From NCBI GenBank assembly GCA_037576195.1, contig CM075101.1:46438001-46502000 (forward strand): a stretch of DNA of 64,000 bases. The letters run 5' to 3'. The translations under genes were made by a program, and so were the position numbers. Each line of letters opens with the position of its first letter. The first letter of the stretch is position 1. Origin of the DNA: Phytoseiulus persimilis (taxonomy: Eukaryota > Arthropoda > Arachnida > Mesostigmata > Phytoseiidae). Below are positions 1 through 12,014 of this stretch, piece after piece. Under the pieces are notes generated by a model that worked only from the letters and a program-made list of their open reading frames with translations, made no database searches and had not been told where the DNA came from.

Positions 1-727
1 CATACTCACTCTCACTGAATCCATCCATAGAGCTCCGCTTGCTTCACCTCATATCATCCGTTCCGTTTTTAGGCTGTAACTAGGTGAATACTAAATCGGT
101 ACTCTTTGTTCTCCAAATCATGTCTCCTAACGTGACGCATAGGACGGGAAATTATCGATCTGTGTGTATCGATCCTCTTGCTTTCGATTCACACCCGTTT
201 CGACACCGAGAGAGCATGAGAATCTAACTTTTGAGTGGGGCTAGAGGATGTGATGCTGATTATTCTACAAGTTTCATCTTAATTTTTTGAGCCCCCAGGG
301 ACCTATGGGGAAAGTCCCATGCGCCCCTGAGTTGCCCCGGACGCACCCTACATGCCCATCTATGTATCGAGAAAATCGGCGAGAGAGAGTCCGTGCACAC
401 TCCTTGCTAGCTTCGGAGGCGAATCGAATCACCATTGAGGACGCGGATTCGGACGGTGTTCCGACTCCGGGTTCGCGCTTCCTGATTCCCTCACAGCTTT
501 GTACCCGAGGAAGCTGTGGAAGGAGTCGAAAGGCGGGCTGAAGGATCAAGCACATCGAGCTCTGCTTCGTCCCGAGCGAAGTGGAGTTGCTTTTCTCAAC
601 TCCCTGTTGGCAACCACGTGAGTTGATACATTGAAGCCTACTCACCATTGCAGACAGAACAAGATCCTCGTATGAGGGAGGAGAATTTTTTTATTACGCG
701 CTGGTATGGCTTTCGATTCGAAATCGC
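1..727. other. No gene identified, left edge
   Basis: Only short overlapping open frames are present on both strands, and none resembles a known family. On the minus strand a strong splice-donor match (ATG followed by GTGAGT, near 643) could end a non-coding or terminal exon of the small gene proposed at 728-978. I see no repeats or RNA genes here. Confidence 0.4.
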
Positions 728-978
728 TCAGGGCTGGTACGTCGCGCGATGCGTCAGCTGGTAAGCTCTTGGTACTAAGCGTCTCTCGAGCACGCGAGCA
801 TCGGCCACTGGGAACAGTCAGATTCACGAAGAGTGAGGATCAAGCTTTGAGAAACATTGAAGGCGAATATCCCATCGTCGTCACGCTCATTGAGATTGTC
901 AAACAAGTCCACGAAAAGTATCGACGACTCACCTATGGCCATGACGACTCCAGCGACAAACAGCAGGCCAATATTCAT
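728..978 (-). CDS. Possible small secreted peptide precursor, two exons
   Basis: On the minus strand, an ATG at 976-978 opens a short, strongly hydrophobic leader (MNIGLLFVAGVV...) typical of a signal peptide. The frame runs 46 bases to a good donor (G|GTGAGT) at 932-933. A 125-bp intron with a plausible acceptor (TTCCCAG) leads to a second exon from 807. That exon continues in phase through ADARVLERRLVPRAYQ to a stop near 728. The product would be about 41 residues: a leader ending near Ala-Asp-Ala and a basic peptide of about 22 residues containing one Arg-Arg pair. I recognise no family. It could be a small secreted effector or hormone-like peptide, or a chance combination of a hydrophobic stretch and splice-like signals. 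The short length is the main reason for doubt. Confidence 0.3.
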
Positions 979-2660
979 CGCAAAAGTTTCTTTCGAGGCC
1001 AATCGTTCAACTCACTGAGACCTTCCACACGATTTCCCTAGAATATAAGGCCCCGAATCTCGGTGGCTTTGTCACGAATGATAGGTTTCCACGGACTCTC
1101 GACTCTATTCGATGCAATAGATTGACTCCTCAAGATTCTCAGTTCCGAGCTGTCCGACTCCGCAGCTCCGCTCGACCATGTATCAAACGGTTTTTCCCGA
1201 TCGGAAAAACTCCACTCACGTAGGACGGGATACCGATGACTCTAGAGCCCTATCTGGTGGTGTGTCGCGAGATATCGTTTTCACACGAATATAAATGAGA
1301 TACCAAATACTGGGTCATAGCCGCCAGGGATGAACCTCCCTGGCGATCTCATAGTTTCACATCGAAGCTCCTTGTACTCTCCAGTGTCTTCTCAGGCGTC
1401 CCGTCGGGTCATGCCTCTCACTTGACCTATGCGTCTGGAACTCCTGATGCAACATGTGAAAAGCCCTGAGATTCTTTCTTCTTGGTCGCATTCGAACTTG
1501 TCCGAGGGGTTCACGAACGTTTACTATCGCTGATGACTCCCTAGCCAACGAATCACAAAAAAAGGCTCGAAGGTGCGCTTGCTCAAGAAACGCAGACTCG
1601 AGAATGACTAAATACATAGAAAGTGTCATCATGGAGGTACTCCTGGAAGTTATTCGAAGGTTTCCAATGTGGTTGAAATCTGCCGGGCATCCTCGAAAGG
1701 ATGGACGTCGTATTCCTGCAGACTTTCCTTTTCGGCCCCGTTCCTCTTTCTCGAAACTCCCTAGTCCGAGTCGACGCTCATTTCCCGAAGCTGCATTGAT
1801 CAGTCGGAGCCAGAGATCATTGCAAATTCCCTCTTTCGTCCTCTACCTGGGCGTATGTCTTTGATTTCTCTCGGTGGTTGTCCTGAATCTGGCGGTCGCT
1901 CCGCCCATGACTTCAGCTCGGAAGTTGGTCATAGGCCCGATCAGAGCGTGCAACGGTGATTGCTGCGAAGGTATCCGCAACTGGTTCCAATACCATCTCC
2001 AGCGATATTGACCTACTCAGTTGCTAATGATGCATACGCAGCCAGAGTACCTGAGTCGATGTTTTCGTGTTTATAAAAGTGTTCCGAAAACTGGCTTCAA
2101 CCAATGTCTCTGAACTAGTGTCGGTTCTCCCTGTTTTCGAATCCAATTCTTTGATTCTCCTCTTACGAGTAACTTATTCCAACGACGAGGATGTCTGAGA
2201 GTCCCATCTTACAAACCAACGAGGGTCGGCAGTGACCACAACTGGCTTGGCAATCCTCACTCTGATGCTATCCGACATGATAGAAGTTTGAACTTCCGAC
2301 TTCTGTCATGGAGTGGAACCGCCCACAGCGATCACGATTGGTTGTAATCACGAACTCCGCAACAGTCATCATAACTGCTGTATTGTTCTCATATTCTCTG
2401 GGATAGCTATGGGACTGAAAGCTCTCGGCCTCTTCCAATGTGATGCCAGACTCGTAAGCTTGGCAGTACTCTCCCGTCTTAGTGGAGCACACACTTAGTG
2501 CGGAATATTCGGAATGGAGCAGTCATATTCTCCCTCAAACCATAATGACAAGAAATAGCGACGTGAAACAACGCCCTCTTATCCGGGAGTTACTCCATGG
2601 CGTCATCTGGTTGTGGTTTTTGGGGAGAGGCGAGACCGTTCCGGCACCATTTCCCGGGGT
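979..2660. other. No gene identified
   Basis: Open frames here are short, overlap on both strands and match nothing I know. One plus-strand stretch at about 2370-2490 is hydrophobic and resembles one at about 5700-5830 (shared ARL-SLA core). This hints that decayed copies of a membrane-receptor gene lie scattered here, but no exon structure can be drawn. Confidence 0.35.
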
Positions 2661-3060
2661 TGAGGATTACGATGAACGCTTTGAATATAGGTCGGACATT
2701 CCTGCAGTGGGGAACATGAATACGCGTTCAGATACGCACCAAGATCTATCAAACTCAAAAATTTGAAAAAAATATGCATCGAAGATGAAAACAAAGTATT
2801 TTACCCTTAATTGGATGTTTGCTGCCAAGATTGATTCACCGATCCGACGAAGCGTTTGAGTTATCCACCCATCCTGCATACACAGTCGTTGGTCAGAAGA
2901 TTTGTGACTGATAGCTATCTCCGAGTAAGTCATGGAGCACAGCATGAGCTCCCTCGAGGTACTACATTCTCCAGTACGTAGGAATGCGAGCATACTCCAG
3001 CAGGAAATGTCCTTCATTTCTGAGCCGAATCGCCCAGCTCGGGAGATCCACTGTTTCGAG
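2660..3060 (-). pseudogene. Possible ionotropic-receptor relic
   Basis: On the minus strand a translated stretch contains LCSMTYSEI. This parallels LCSLSNSEM in the ligand-binding-domain region of the intact ionotropic receptor at 25.5-27.3 kb, and the cysteine-containing context upstream is similar. The frame then runs through a second open stretch with an exon-like junction near 2697. Stops and frame changes interrupt it on both sides, so any gene here is broken. The match rests on about nine residues plus spacing and is weak. The alternative is chance similarity. Confidence 0.25.
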
Positions 3061-3726
3061 CATTCCGAATGGAACAGTCAAGTAGTGGACTCCATTGAAC
3101 TCGTTGAACTAGGTGCCATATTGAGGCAGGATCATGATACCTCATGTGATCCACATGCGAGCGTGGCGAACTTCTGGTATTATGAGCTTAAGGTATCGAG
3201 GAAGGAGCAGAGTTCGTGAAATCGCCGAACCTCCCAGTGAAATTCGCTGTTGTTCGAGCCCTCGAAAGATCAGAGCGGCCCACCCGAAAGTGAGCGCTCC
3301 GGTGACGATTCAATCAATAGAAAAATCACTGTTCACGCAGATTCGTGTTCCCAACCTCTTCTTTCGCAAATCATCATGTGCACTGCATGCAACTCATGCA
3401 CTCTGCATGAGGGTTCCCAGTAATAATAATGAGAAATAGAGCCCGATGGATACAGAAGCTTCGGGCATGCTCGTGTTCGTTCCTCCTGCCTCGTATTTAT
3501 CTTGACGAGTTGTTATTGTGCTCATTCGCCCAAGGACAGTCTTCGGATGAGGTTGACCAGGTCTCTGGTCTCACGCAATCGCGGTTGGAACAGATTATCG
3601 ATTCAGAGTTCACAAAGGCCTGAAAATGAATAGACTCCTACGGCCAACACGCGTCGCCATTGTTGATATTCTGCGTAATGACCACTGCGATGACCGCTCA
3701 CCAGTGCGGGCGTGGTGCGCTCGGCG

Positions 3727-5650
3727 ATGGGCCCCCCATCGAATGGTGACTTCCGCATCTTCCAGCTTCGCAAAGACTCGTGGGACACGGACCTGTTCGA
3801 CTTTCTCAGCAGGTCGAGCCAAATGCTTCCAAGCGCGCGGCACACTCAGGCAATGATGAAGTTCCGACGGAGACCCTGTTCATTTCAGGCTCAAACCATA
3901 CTTTTTCATGGCAAAGGTTATGGGACTCAACAACCTACCCCATCGGCTCTTGAGGGCCCAGGTCAGCTCCTCCGACAGGAATTGGGCGAGATTGTTGGGC
4001 GTCCTATCTGTCGCATCGAGTTTACTATCCTTGGCAACTCTCCTCACGCCATCATCTTTCCCAACCTTGCATGATGGGACGGATAGCAGCTCACAATATG
4101 GTGCATTGAGGTGAGTTAGATTTTTGCGATGCTTTCGCCGAAATCCCCCAAGATCGCAGGCAGCCCAATCTCGAAGACAGATTTTTGAATATTGTTTCTC
4201 TCTCTCAGATGTTTCCTACCTCTTTTTTCCATCACAATGATGATCTTGAGAGCTCGCGCTTCTTCCTTGCTCAGTAGTCAAACGTATCTGATCGAGTTGA
4301 GACGAGCGTTTTACGAAATCAAACGTGAGCAGACAACTTTCATTTCTTATGAGCAACGGAGCATTGAAACCCGGTTCCATGCGAAGATTCTTCGACCTCA
4401 TTTTCGGGAACGATTGCGGAGGGATTCTTTATTTCAGATAACTCGGTCCTAGGTCAACTGAGGGTGGATGCGTGGAAGATTCGAACGGGCTTTGCATTCG
4501 TGACGTGCTCGATTCTCCCGTCCCCAATAAGTTTAATGGTCATTCAGCCTTCCCTGCAATTTGATTGTTGGCAGTTTTCCTACCTGCTCATCCTAGTCTT
4601 GCAGGGATTTGTGCATGTCAGCACGTTCTCGTACATCACCGCCTACGTGCTAGCCCTCAGTTTTTACGTTGTCCTCCCTCTATTGAGGATGACGGCTCAG
4701 CAGTTCGAGGAAGCGACGAGGACGATGGATGCGGTCAAACTTGGCGTGAGTATATACGGAGGATGCAGAGTTTTCTCCAAAAACCCAAATCGAGAAAGAT
4801 ATGCGAAAACATGACATCATTACGCTGCCCACACGCTTACAGAGGGCGATTCGAAGCCATGAGACCTGCTGCCGTCTCCTCACGTGCTTTGACAGACTCG
4901 CGAGTTTCTTCTTCGGTACGACGTTGATGCTCGCTGTTCCGTATATCGCGATGACATTCAGCAATTTCAGCGAGATTTCCCGAGACCACAGGGTTTCGTG
5001 GCAAATCGCCTTATTCTTCTGCCTTCTCGCAACATCCATGACAATAATCTTGTATCTCGCATCTGCCATACACCAAGAAGTGAGTCGATTCCATCATCGA
5101 GTCATTGTAAGGAAGTAATGCCAACGCAGTTCCGGCCATGGGTGGCGGACCTCCACCCGAAAAGTGAAGGTTGGGGAGACACTAGGTTTCTAGTGGCGAC
5201 TTCCAAAGTACCGAGCGGGACTGTGGCTCGGTGTGCATCACGCATTTTTATTCCTGGTCCTCGCAAAAAAAAAGGTTGTACATCACGCAGATCGGCGATA
5301 AGTTTTGGCTCTCTTTCCACATCAGGCACATAGACCGGAGGAAATTCTCTCATCCAGGGTGCACGAAAACGACTCATTCGACCGCTTGAGCTTTCGTTTC
5401 ACACGGAGATTCGGCAACAAAGAGATCGGATACACCTTCTTCGGTTTTCTGACCTTCAAGAAACAGACGATGCTGAGCGTGAGGAGGTTCTCGACTAGTA
5501 GGGCATGGAGTTGCAGGGTTCTCCCCGAAATATCTGGAGAAAAACGTTTGTCTGCCGGTTTCCGACACTGTGTCGTTCCAGGTTTTGAATATTATCACTA
5601 CATATCTGATAGTTGCCATGCAGTTCAAAGATACTCATCTCAAGGGTTGA
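3727..5650 (+). CDS. Gustatory receptor (GR family), intact, seven exons
   Basis: Predicted seven-transmembrane chemoreceptor of 396 residues. Exons: 3727-3812, 3889-4110, 4209-4324, 4438-4745, 4843-5079, 5326-5478 and 5582-5650. Introns are 76-246 bp. All exons join in phase with GT-AG sites, several being exact GTGAGT donors. The ATG at 3727 is the first in frame before conserved SNGDF. Exon 1 runs into exon 2 as FLSRLKPYFFMAKVMGLN, the usual GR amino end. Hydrophobic segments lie in exons 2-5. Exon 6 carries GYTFFGFLTF, and the last exon carries TTYLIVAMQF, which is the GR signature TYhhhhhQF; both the split before the last exon and its short tail are typical. Length is normal for the family. 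It is a ligand-gated channel subunit for taste or contact chemicals in sensory neurons; the ligand cannot be inferred. A decayed tandem copy follows at 7.1 kb. Confidence 0.85.
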
Positions 5651-7039
5651 AGGACTCTAGGTTGCCGGCGATCCGAACCCTAGCAAATAGAGCCGCGCAT
5701 CACATCGAACCCTCTTGGGACAATCCCTGGCGATTTCCAGCATCTTGCTCTGCTCGTATGCCAGACTCACGAGCTTGGCAGGCGGATCGATGGCAGTGAG
5801 CCTGATACTGCTCGCAGTTAACCACGAAAACAGCTGACATGGAGTGAGGATTATGGAATGAAGCTCTTAAGGGAGGCCGAGCAAATCATCGCGGATCTAA
5901 CGCACTCTCTGTCCTCTCTCCATCCGCTGTCTAGAATCGTCGTGTAAATTGATGGAAGGCCGTTTTCGAGGACAACTTGTCGCTGTACTTCGCGGCAATT
6001 TCCATGGTCGAACATTCCTCAGGATGCCGACTCGCTGGGAATCGAGGTAACGGTGAATTATTTCCGCGGAATCTTCGTTGCGTGTATCCTATCCGCGCGG
6101 AACTTACTTTAGGCGAGGGCCAGGTCCGAGAGAGTTTTTCGAGATCTAGGAGGTGTATAGATGTTTCCGAGAAGGAAATCCTTAGCGAACGTATGGCCCC
6201 CGCGAATGGCACCTGGGAGTTCCTCAGAGGTAGGCATTCCCCCATTCAAACGGAAGAACGGCTGTCGGGATGGAAGCTGGACGGGACTCAAAGGTAAACC
6301 AAACACTTGGTTTACGGCGAATGCAAGCATAATGAATCGTTCCTCGCGTCAATAAATTACTTCAAGGAGCCCAAAATGTCGAGAGCCGACCTCGTTCTTC
6401 TTCCGAACAACATTCATTCTGGATGGGTATCCGAACGGAACTTGTAAGGAACCCCTACGCAGCCGAGGCGTATATCTGCGTACTTTCGCAGGGAAAACTC
6501 GTCTGAGAGGCGAGAGATGACCTAGCACTCCCAGTTATATTGGCTGTTGAAAACCTCAACAGAGTAGACCCCAGGCCGGTAGGGTTAGCATTCAGGATAC
6601 CTTGTGGTACCTCAAGAACGTGAAGGAAGGAAGTCAGTGTGAGCGGCATGCGAGACCCCGCGCGAGAAACATTTTCTCGATATTCGAGCTCGTGCAGTGC
6701 TTCCGAGTATGGCGAGCCTGGAGGCTCTGCACCAGTTCTGACAAGCCATAGTTTCGTCGGACAACGGCGCCACATCTCTGAGGATCGTGAACTTGGGTGA
6801 ACAGTGGTTACGGATTAGATGTCTCTCCATGATTCCGATGGTTGTCGGAGTATTTTGACGGGATCATACCATATCCCACTAAAGATCAGACTGCGAAACT
6901 ACACCCTCTCGAAGCTTGAGCCAATGGTGAAGCTACTAGGCATGATACCACCTTTTTTAGAACAGGGCGTCCCCGCCGTAAGATAGAATCGAATCGATCA
7001 TCGTTACAGAGCCTTCGTTTCAGAGCGGCTGCCGTCCGG
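5651..7039. other. Spacer between gustatory-receptor copies
   Basis: No complete gene is seen. A plus-strand hydrophobic stretch at about 5700-5830 ends in a stop and shares a short core with one at about 2.4 kb; it may be a decayed membrane-protein exon. The rest holds short mutually overlapping frames only. The repeated unit that carries the receptors begins again near 7040, where bases resemble those near 3540. Confidence 0.4.
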
Positions 7040-8262
7040 CGGGATTGACTGAGCGTCTGATCTCACTCAGTCGCGTTTGAAACAGGTTATCGATTAAGAG
7101 TTCACAAAAGCCCGACAACTGATTGATTCCTAAGACCTCCAGCTCTCGCTATGCTCGCTTCGAAGTCGGTGAATACATTGCGTTCGTCGTTCGACAGTCA
7201 GCACATAGCGGGACGGGGTTCAGCGATGAAAACTCTTCCAATGGAGACTTCGGATTCTTCCGGCCCCGCAAAAAGCCGAGAAAAACGCATCTTTTCGACT
7301 TTTCCAACAGGTCGATTTTTGTCACGACGTGCTCGGTGCTTTCGGCTCCGCCAAGTTTTGTCGCTAGTCAGCTTCTCCCAGAGCGTGATAGCTTTCGGTC
7401 TCTTCATACCTTCTTCCTAATCTTGCAGTATTTTCCATGCGTCACCACGTACTCGTACATAACCCTATACGTATCTGCCTCGATGATGGATGCGGTCAAA
7501 CTTGATGTGAGCATGATAGGGATCTACAGAAATGTTCTCCTAGCCTGTTGGAACGTTCAAATGTCGAGCCCATAATGCAAGAGGTGTGAATCTGTACGGA
7601 ACTCATGAGACGTGTGCTCTGTTTCTGTGCATAAGGAGCCATGAGACCTTCTGCGGCCTTCTCGCGTGCGTTGACAGAATCGCGAGTTTTTTCTTCGGCA
7701 CGACCTTGATGCTCGCCGTTCCTTACACCGCGACGACCTTCAGCATTCTCAGCGAAATTCTACGGAAGCGGTGCCTCTCATGGCAGACGGCCATGTTCTT
7801 CGGTGGTTTCGCAACCAACATGACAATACTTTTGTGTCTCGCATCGGCCATACACCAAGAAGTGAGTCCTGTGCGTTATTGAACGCGTTTCACCAATGCT
7901 CTGATCGGCGGTCATCGCGTTCCTTCCGACACCAGGCGCACAGACCGGAGGAAATACTCTCTTCCAAGGTCCACGTGGAGGACTCGTTCTACCGCATGAG
8001 CTCTCGCTTCACAAGGAGATTCCGCAACAACACATTCGGATACACTTCCTTCGGCTTCCTGGTCTTGAAGAGACAAACGATGCTGAGCGTGAGTTTCTTC
8101 AACCTTTGGAAGGGCGTGGAAGTTATAGAGATTCTCTCTCATTATGATACGGATGATCACCCGCTAGCCAGATTCCGACACCGTCCGTTTCAGGTGTTGA
8201 ACGTCATCACGACGCACCTGATTGTTGCCATGCAGTTCGAAGATCGGCATTCAAAGGATTGA
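7040..8262 (+). pseudogene. Gustatory receptor pseudogene, tandem copy
   Basis: This is a duplicate of the receptor at 3727-5650; similarity already starts in the upstream flank (about 7040 versus 3540). Exon-1 sequence is recognisable (SNGDF, LFDF), but one base is lost just after the aligned ATG, so the start is out of frame. Exons 2 and 3 are missing: exon-1 sequence passes directly into exon-4-like sequence. A further segment corresponding to about 23 codons of exon 4 (the VVLPLLRMTAQQFEE part) is deleted. Exons 5 to 7 persist at about 7640-7861, 7936-8088 and 8194-8262. They retain donors, GYTSFGFLVL and TTHLIVAMQF, in which the signature Tyr has become His. The acceptor before exon 5 is degraded. 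A truncated transcript is possible, but a working receptor is not. Confidence 0.75.
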
Positions 8263-9060
8263 ACCACACTGGATTTCCTCTTGAACTGAATCGTGGGACA
8301 TGAAGCCGCCCAGCTCAACTCATTCTTCTGATTGAAAGATTGAGGCATTTAAGATGAAAGGCCGAGTCTTCTCCGGACCTTCGCGTCGTCCTCTCCTTCG
8401 AAGCATTGCGTGACTACATGCTGGAATATTCCTGTCCGGCCCATCCATCGGCTACAGTATGTGCCGCCTTTTTTGAATCTCGTCCTGAATTCTATCGTGT
8501 CAAGATCTCCTGCTTCGCCGCATACATGCTATATTGTCCCTCTCGACATTCAGCCTCGATACCTCGCGAGACTTGACTCCTTCTCCCTGCCCGATTCGAA
8601 TGAGTTTCGATGGCTACGTCTACCTCCAAACCGAGGCTTTTCCCGTTGAAGATTTTTTCCTCCCTCCCGGGTGAACAATTTCCTTCACATTCGAGACGGG
8701 AATGATGGTCAGGGATCCCTTCGAACCAGCTGGCACTGGGGGTAGCACTGAGGAGCGGAAGCTCAAGGTGTGCGCTGCAAGCTCTACACAAGAATGACTC
8801 TCGTGATACATATACTAGCAATGATGATTCACCATTGTCATTTGAAGATATTGTGTCCCATACTGCGCCACCATGTTTCGCATGACTCATAATTGGAAAT
8901 AGTTCTTGGGCGCAATAGTTCTTGCAAATGGGCGCGGCAATCGGGATTGATCCCTTGTGTATGCCGCAGGCGCTGCTCGTTCCTCAGTTTCTCGTTCCAT
9001 TAACCTGTCTCGTCGATGACTTGCCGATCGACTCTACGCTGCACTGCCACGTAGTCATGG
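8263..9060. other. No gene identified
   Basis: This interval lies between the 3' end of the gustatory-receptor pseudogene (+) and the 3' end of the ionotropic-receptor pseudogene (-). A minus-strand open frame of about 130 codons (8492-8890) has no recognisable domain. Frames on the opposite strand are equally open, so I do not call it a gene. Confidence 0.4.
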
Positions 9061-9069
9061 ATGATTTCT

Positions 9070-10880
9070 ATGCTCCGGACCAGGGCATCCGGGCTCATTT
9101 TGGTCTCATGGAGCCGTCCATTGGCCTCCGTGCTCCAAGACCGAGTCTGCTACCGCCGCCATGTTTTGTGGCAAGAAAAGTCTCACGGAAGAGCTCCAGG
9201 CAGCGAATCGGCCGCCGAAGGCTCCGTGAAACCATTTGCCAATTCTCAACTCTCGCATGTTCCCAAGTTCAAACCGTACCCTCCGGAGAAGTGCCCAAAT
9301 GTGAGTTCTTCGAAGCTTATCCCGTATGTCAGCGAGCCACACCGAACCGTGAGCTTCTCATAATCGGCTCTATCGACGAACGAGTCACCGATCGCTACCA
9401 CTCCTCTTCTAGCTTCAGGAATGTGATTCGCCACTCTCCAGAACGATATCAGAGCATGATCGAAAACTCAACGCTCCAGAGAGTTGGACTGCGGTAATGG
9501 CTGAACGAGGAGGGTCGCATGCGTCTGGCAAAAAGATACCGAGTAGGTCGCCGGCTCCAGGAAAATTTTCGTCAGGTTAAATCTTCTCGAGATTTCGCTA
9601 AAATCACGTACCTCACGATGCGGAGAGTGTTTCTTTAGCGGCCGTCTCAACTCTCGAAGCTCTCCGCTACTGAGGCCGCAGATGACATATCAATCGCTAA
9701 GCTCCTGGATTTGAAGTATTTTGTTCGGGCACTGCGTCTCTAGATGATAAGAACTGACATAAGAAGGCCGCATCGACTCATTTGGATTCACGAATCTGGA
9801 CACCTTGTTGTTGCCATAAAGTTTTTGTACAAAACCCCCAGGGAGAAGTCCATTGCCAGCGCCGTCGAGACCACGATGAGCACAACCATCCTCTTCCTCT
9901 TGAAAGTTATCGTAGAAGCGCCTGAAATAGCGTTGAAAACTATCTGACCGAAAGTTGTTGTTATCGGAGCATTTCCCGTGACAGATGCAGCTTACCCCGG
10001 CAGGCTCAAGGAGGCGATTAGGCACAACCAACAATCATTTGTTGGTTGCCAGAAAAAAGAAAATATCCGAGATTCGCTCCTTCTTCAGAGCATAGCAGCC
10101 GGAATAACCGTTGGTAAAAACGACGCTGTTGCCTTTCACGAGTCTTTCGAACAGAAACCTTCTCCTGGGATCGCAGGCTTGCAAACCCGTCGGGATTCCT
10201 GCAGATGCATGATTATGATTACACAAGAGTTCCGCGTAGCTATACATCACAATCACTGAGCTGGTGCTGAGTCGTATATCGGTCAACGAGCACTCTAGGC
10301 GCTCTTTCACCATAACGACGGGAGGCCGTCTCATTCCTTCAGAGCCGACCCAAGAGAACAGGACCGAGCTTGCATCAGAAATCCGTCCCGCTCGAGGTCC
10401 ACGTTGGCGCGGCAATCCCGAATTTCGGCATGACCCAGGAAGGAGCTGAATCGTTTCGAAACACGGAGTCCACAATGCATTTCCTCCTGAAATTCTGAAC
10501 AATGTCGGCAGTTCTCCTCGTGGGCGACAGCCGACAGGACGATAATATTTTGGGGCACTGACAGCTCCAAGCAACCATGGTCCGATCGGGCGAGAACAGT
10601 GGGACTGGGAAGCGATCGATGCGGTCTCATCTCTCGAGAACAGCATGCTCGCTTTCGTGCAGAAATTCTCTCGGGATGAGAGGACGCTCCCGATGTCCAA
10701 GATGAGCAGATTCGCTCCATCGACACCCGCTATTCCACCGTGAACTTTGACTTCGCGGACCACCATCTCTGCGTTCCAATCAGCACTCGCCAAATGCACA
10801 TAAATATGGATCCACATTGTCGGCAGAAGGAAACCTTTGATGTCTGGCCAGTGGAAGAGCGATCGTCACAGAACACGAGT
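9070..10880 (-). pseudogene. Ionotropic receptor (divergent IR) pseudogene
   Basis: Read on the minus strand, this is a clear paralogue of the open receptor at 25.5-27.3 kb. Matching blocks in order are: NLLILDIGSVLSS with GPWLLG (amino-terminal region, about 10.75-10.55 kb); the block around RKCIVDSVFRN (about 10.45 kb); LVKGNSVVF (about 10.1 kb); the membrane-region block ITFKRKRMVVLIVVSTALAM (about 9.9 kb); and weaker carboxy-terminal similarity down to about 9.1 kb. Successive blocks lie in different reading frames and stops separate them, so several small indels have broken the gene. No splice signals rescue the frame. The intact paralogue is intronless across the same span, which makes unrecognised introns an unlikely explanation. 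It lies tail-to-tail with the gustatory-receptor pseudogene. Confidence 0.7.
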
Positions 10881-11400
10881 AACGGTCACTGAGCGGATCC
10901 TACAGGAACTGCTCTAATGGAATGCGAGTGAGGGAAAGAGTTAGAGGAACGCTGTTTTTTGTTGTTATTCTAGGAAGCGAACAAGCAATTCTCTTTTCCA
11001 ATTGTCGTGAGAGCTTGTCCTCCCTCCGGTGATGAGCTCTAGTGTGCGACGAGACGCCGTAGATTTAATCCGAATCGAGCGATTCTCCTCTGAGGAATTG
11101 GTGTTAGAGGAACGTTATCGCGTGGGCAATCGCTCACTTCAGTTCTCGTTCGAATGACAGTGAGTGCTCATCGTGCGATTATTTCTCGGAGGTAGCGCGT
11201 GGGGCTGAAAGACCGGACATCACAAATTCTAGACTTTGAGAATCGTGTTTCAGTCTGAACACGATTCATTTCAGATGCGCATTCATTTCATATATTCTGA
11301 TATACAACCTGTGTGAAAAATCCGTGACCGAAAACTATCAAACAATGAACAGGTCTTTCCCTGGTCCTGCCCTATAAAAGTTGGAGGAGAAGTGTCATAT
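10881..11400. other. Upstream flank of the IR pseudogene
   Basis: No coding signal is visible. An AT-richer stretch with short inverted motifs lies at about 11.2-11.35 kb, including a repeated GTGTTTCAG/CTGAACACGA pattern. There is no clear promoter or repeat boundary. Confidence 0.35.
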
Positions 11401-11426
11401 TTCCGGTGACGGAGAGCGTCCTGTCC

Positions 11427-11466
11427 CACTTACCCGAATCCCAATTACCTGAGTCCCACTTCTTTG
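11427..11466 (+). repeat. Copy of a dispersed short repeat
   Basis: This is a 40-bp block built from the words CCCACTTACCCGA, CCAATTACC and TGAGTCCCACTT. The same words recur in direct orientation at 11735-11793 and inverted at 12571-12632, suggesting arms of one or more inverted-repeat elements. Confidence 0.6.
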
Positions 11467-11639
11467 TTTTCCGGCTGAACCTCTCAGCCAGCCCTCAGAA
11501 GTGTCCCGGAATCACCTTTCGGTATTGCTTCAGTAACACTCCCTATCGCCTCGCATATCCCATTGCGGGCGGTGGGCTTGGGTCTTAAGATGGTTCAGAT
11601 TCAATTCTGATATAAATTGAACCCTCTTTTTACCACTCG

Positions 11640-11724
11640 AGGAATTTGTTGTCCCGGTCGGGGATCGAACCCGCGATTGCTAGCTTAGCGTGGCACCCAA
11701 GGCATTGGTTTATGCCACACGGCC
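11640..11724 (-). repeat. tRNA-derived SINE-like element
   Basis: On the minus strand the sequence starts GGCCGTGTGGCATAAACC and carries GGGTTCGATCCCC about 45 bases later. This matches the RNA polymerase III box A and box B arrangement of tRNA genes. It does not fold as a tRNA, because the expected acceptor-stem halves do not pair and no anticodon arm is evident. A tRNA-derived SINE head is therefore more likely than a tRNA gene. It sits between two copies of the local dispersed repeat. Confidence 0.5.
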
Positions 11725-11734
11725 AACGAGCCGG

Positions 11735-11793
11735 TTACCTGAGTCCCACTTACCCGAGTCCAGATTACCCTCTCTCAACGCCAAATCCTCACG
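11735..11793 (+). repeat. Left arm of an inverted repeat
   Basis: About 55 bp match the reverse complement of 12571-12632 with few changes (shared core CCCACTTACCCGA, then ATTACCCTCT). The arm is interrupted by the hAT-type MITE inserted at 11802. Confidence 0.65.
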
Positions 11794-11801
11794 CTCTAGA
11801 G

Positions 11802-12014
11802 CAGTGGTTCTCAAAGTGGTCGATATTGACCTCTGGGCGTCGATGGCCGATCTCCGGTTTACAGAGGTGATGCCGGGGTGGATTTGACCATACTTCTTGG
11901 CGTCCACGTTGGTGGATCAAGGGTCGGCGGTCGACCCCTTGGGGGACGGCAGTCCATAAACTTTAACGAAGTCGCCCAGGGGGTCGATGGGTCAGTGGAG
12001 TTTGAGAACCACTG
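11802..12014. mobile_element. hAT-type MITE, 213 bp, with 8-bp target duplication
   Basis: The element begins CAGTGGTTCTCAAA and ends with its exact reverse complement TTTGAGAACCACTG, the classic hAT-superfamily terminus. It is flanked on both sides by the identical 8-mer CTCTAGAG (11794-11801 and 12015-12022), the target-duplication length expected of hAT transposases. The interior has no open frame, so it is non-autonomous. It inserted into one arm of an older inverted repeat and is therefore younger than that repeat. Confidence 0.9.

Noticed and set aside
11640..11724. A tRNA gene on the minus strand
   Set aside because: Box A and box B are present, but the acceptor-stem halves do not pair and no anticodon arm forms; a SINE head fits better.
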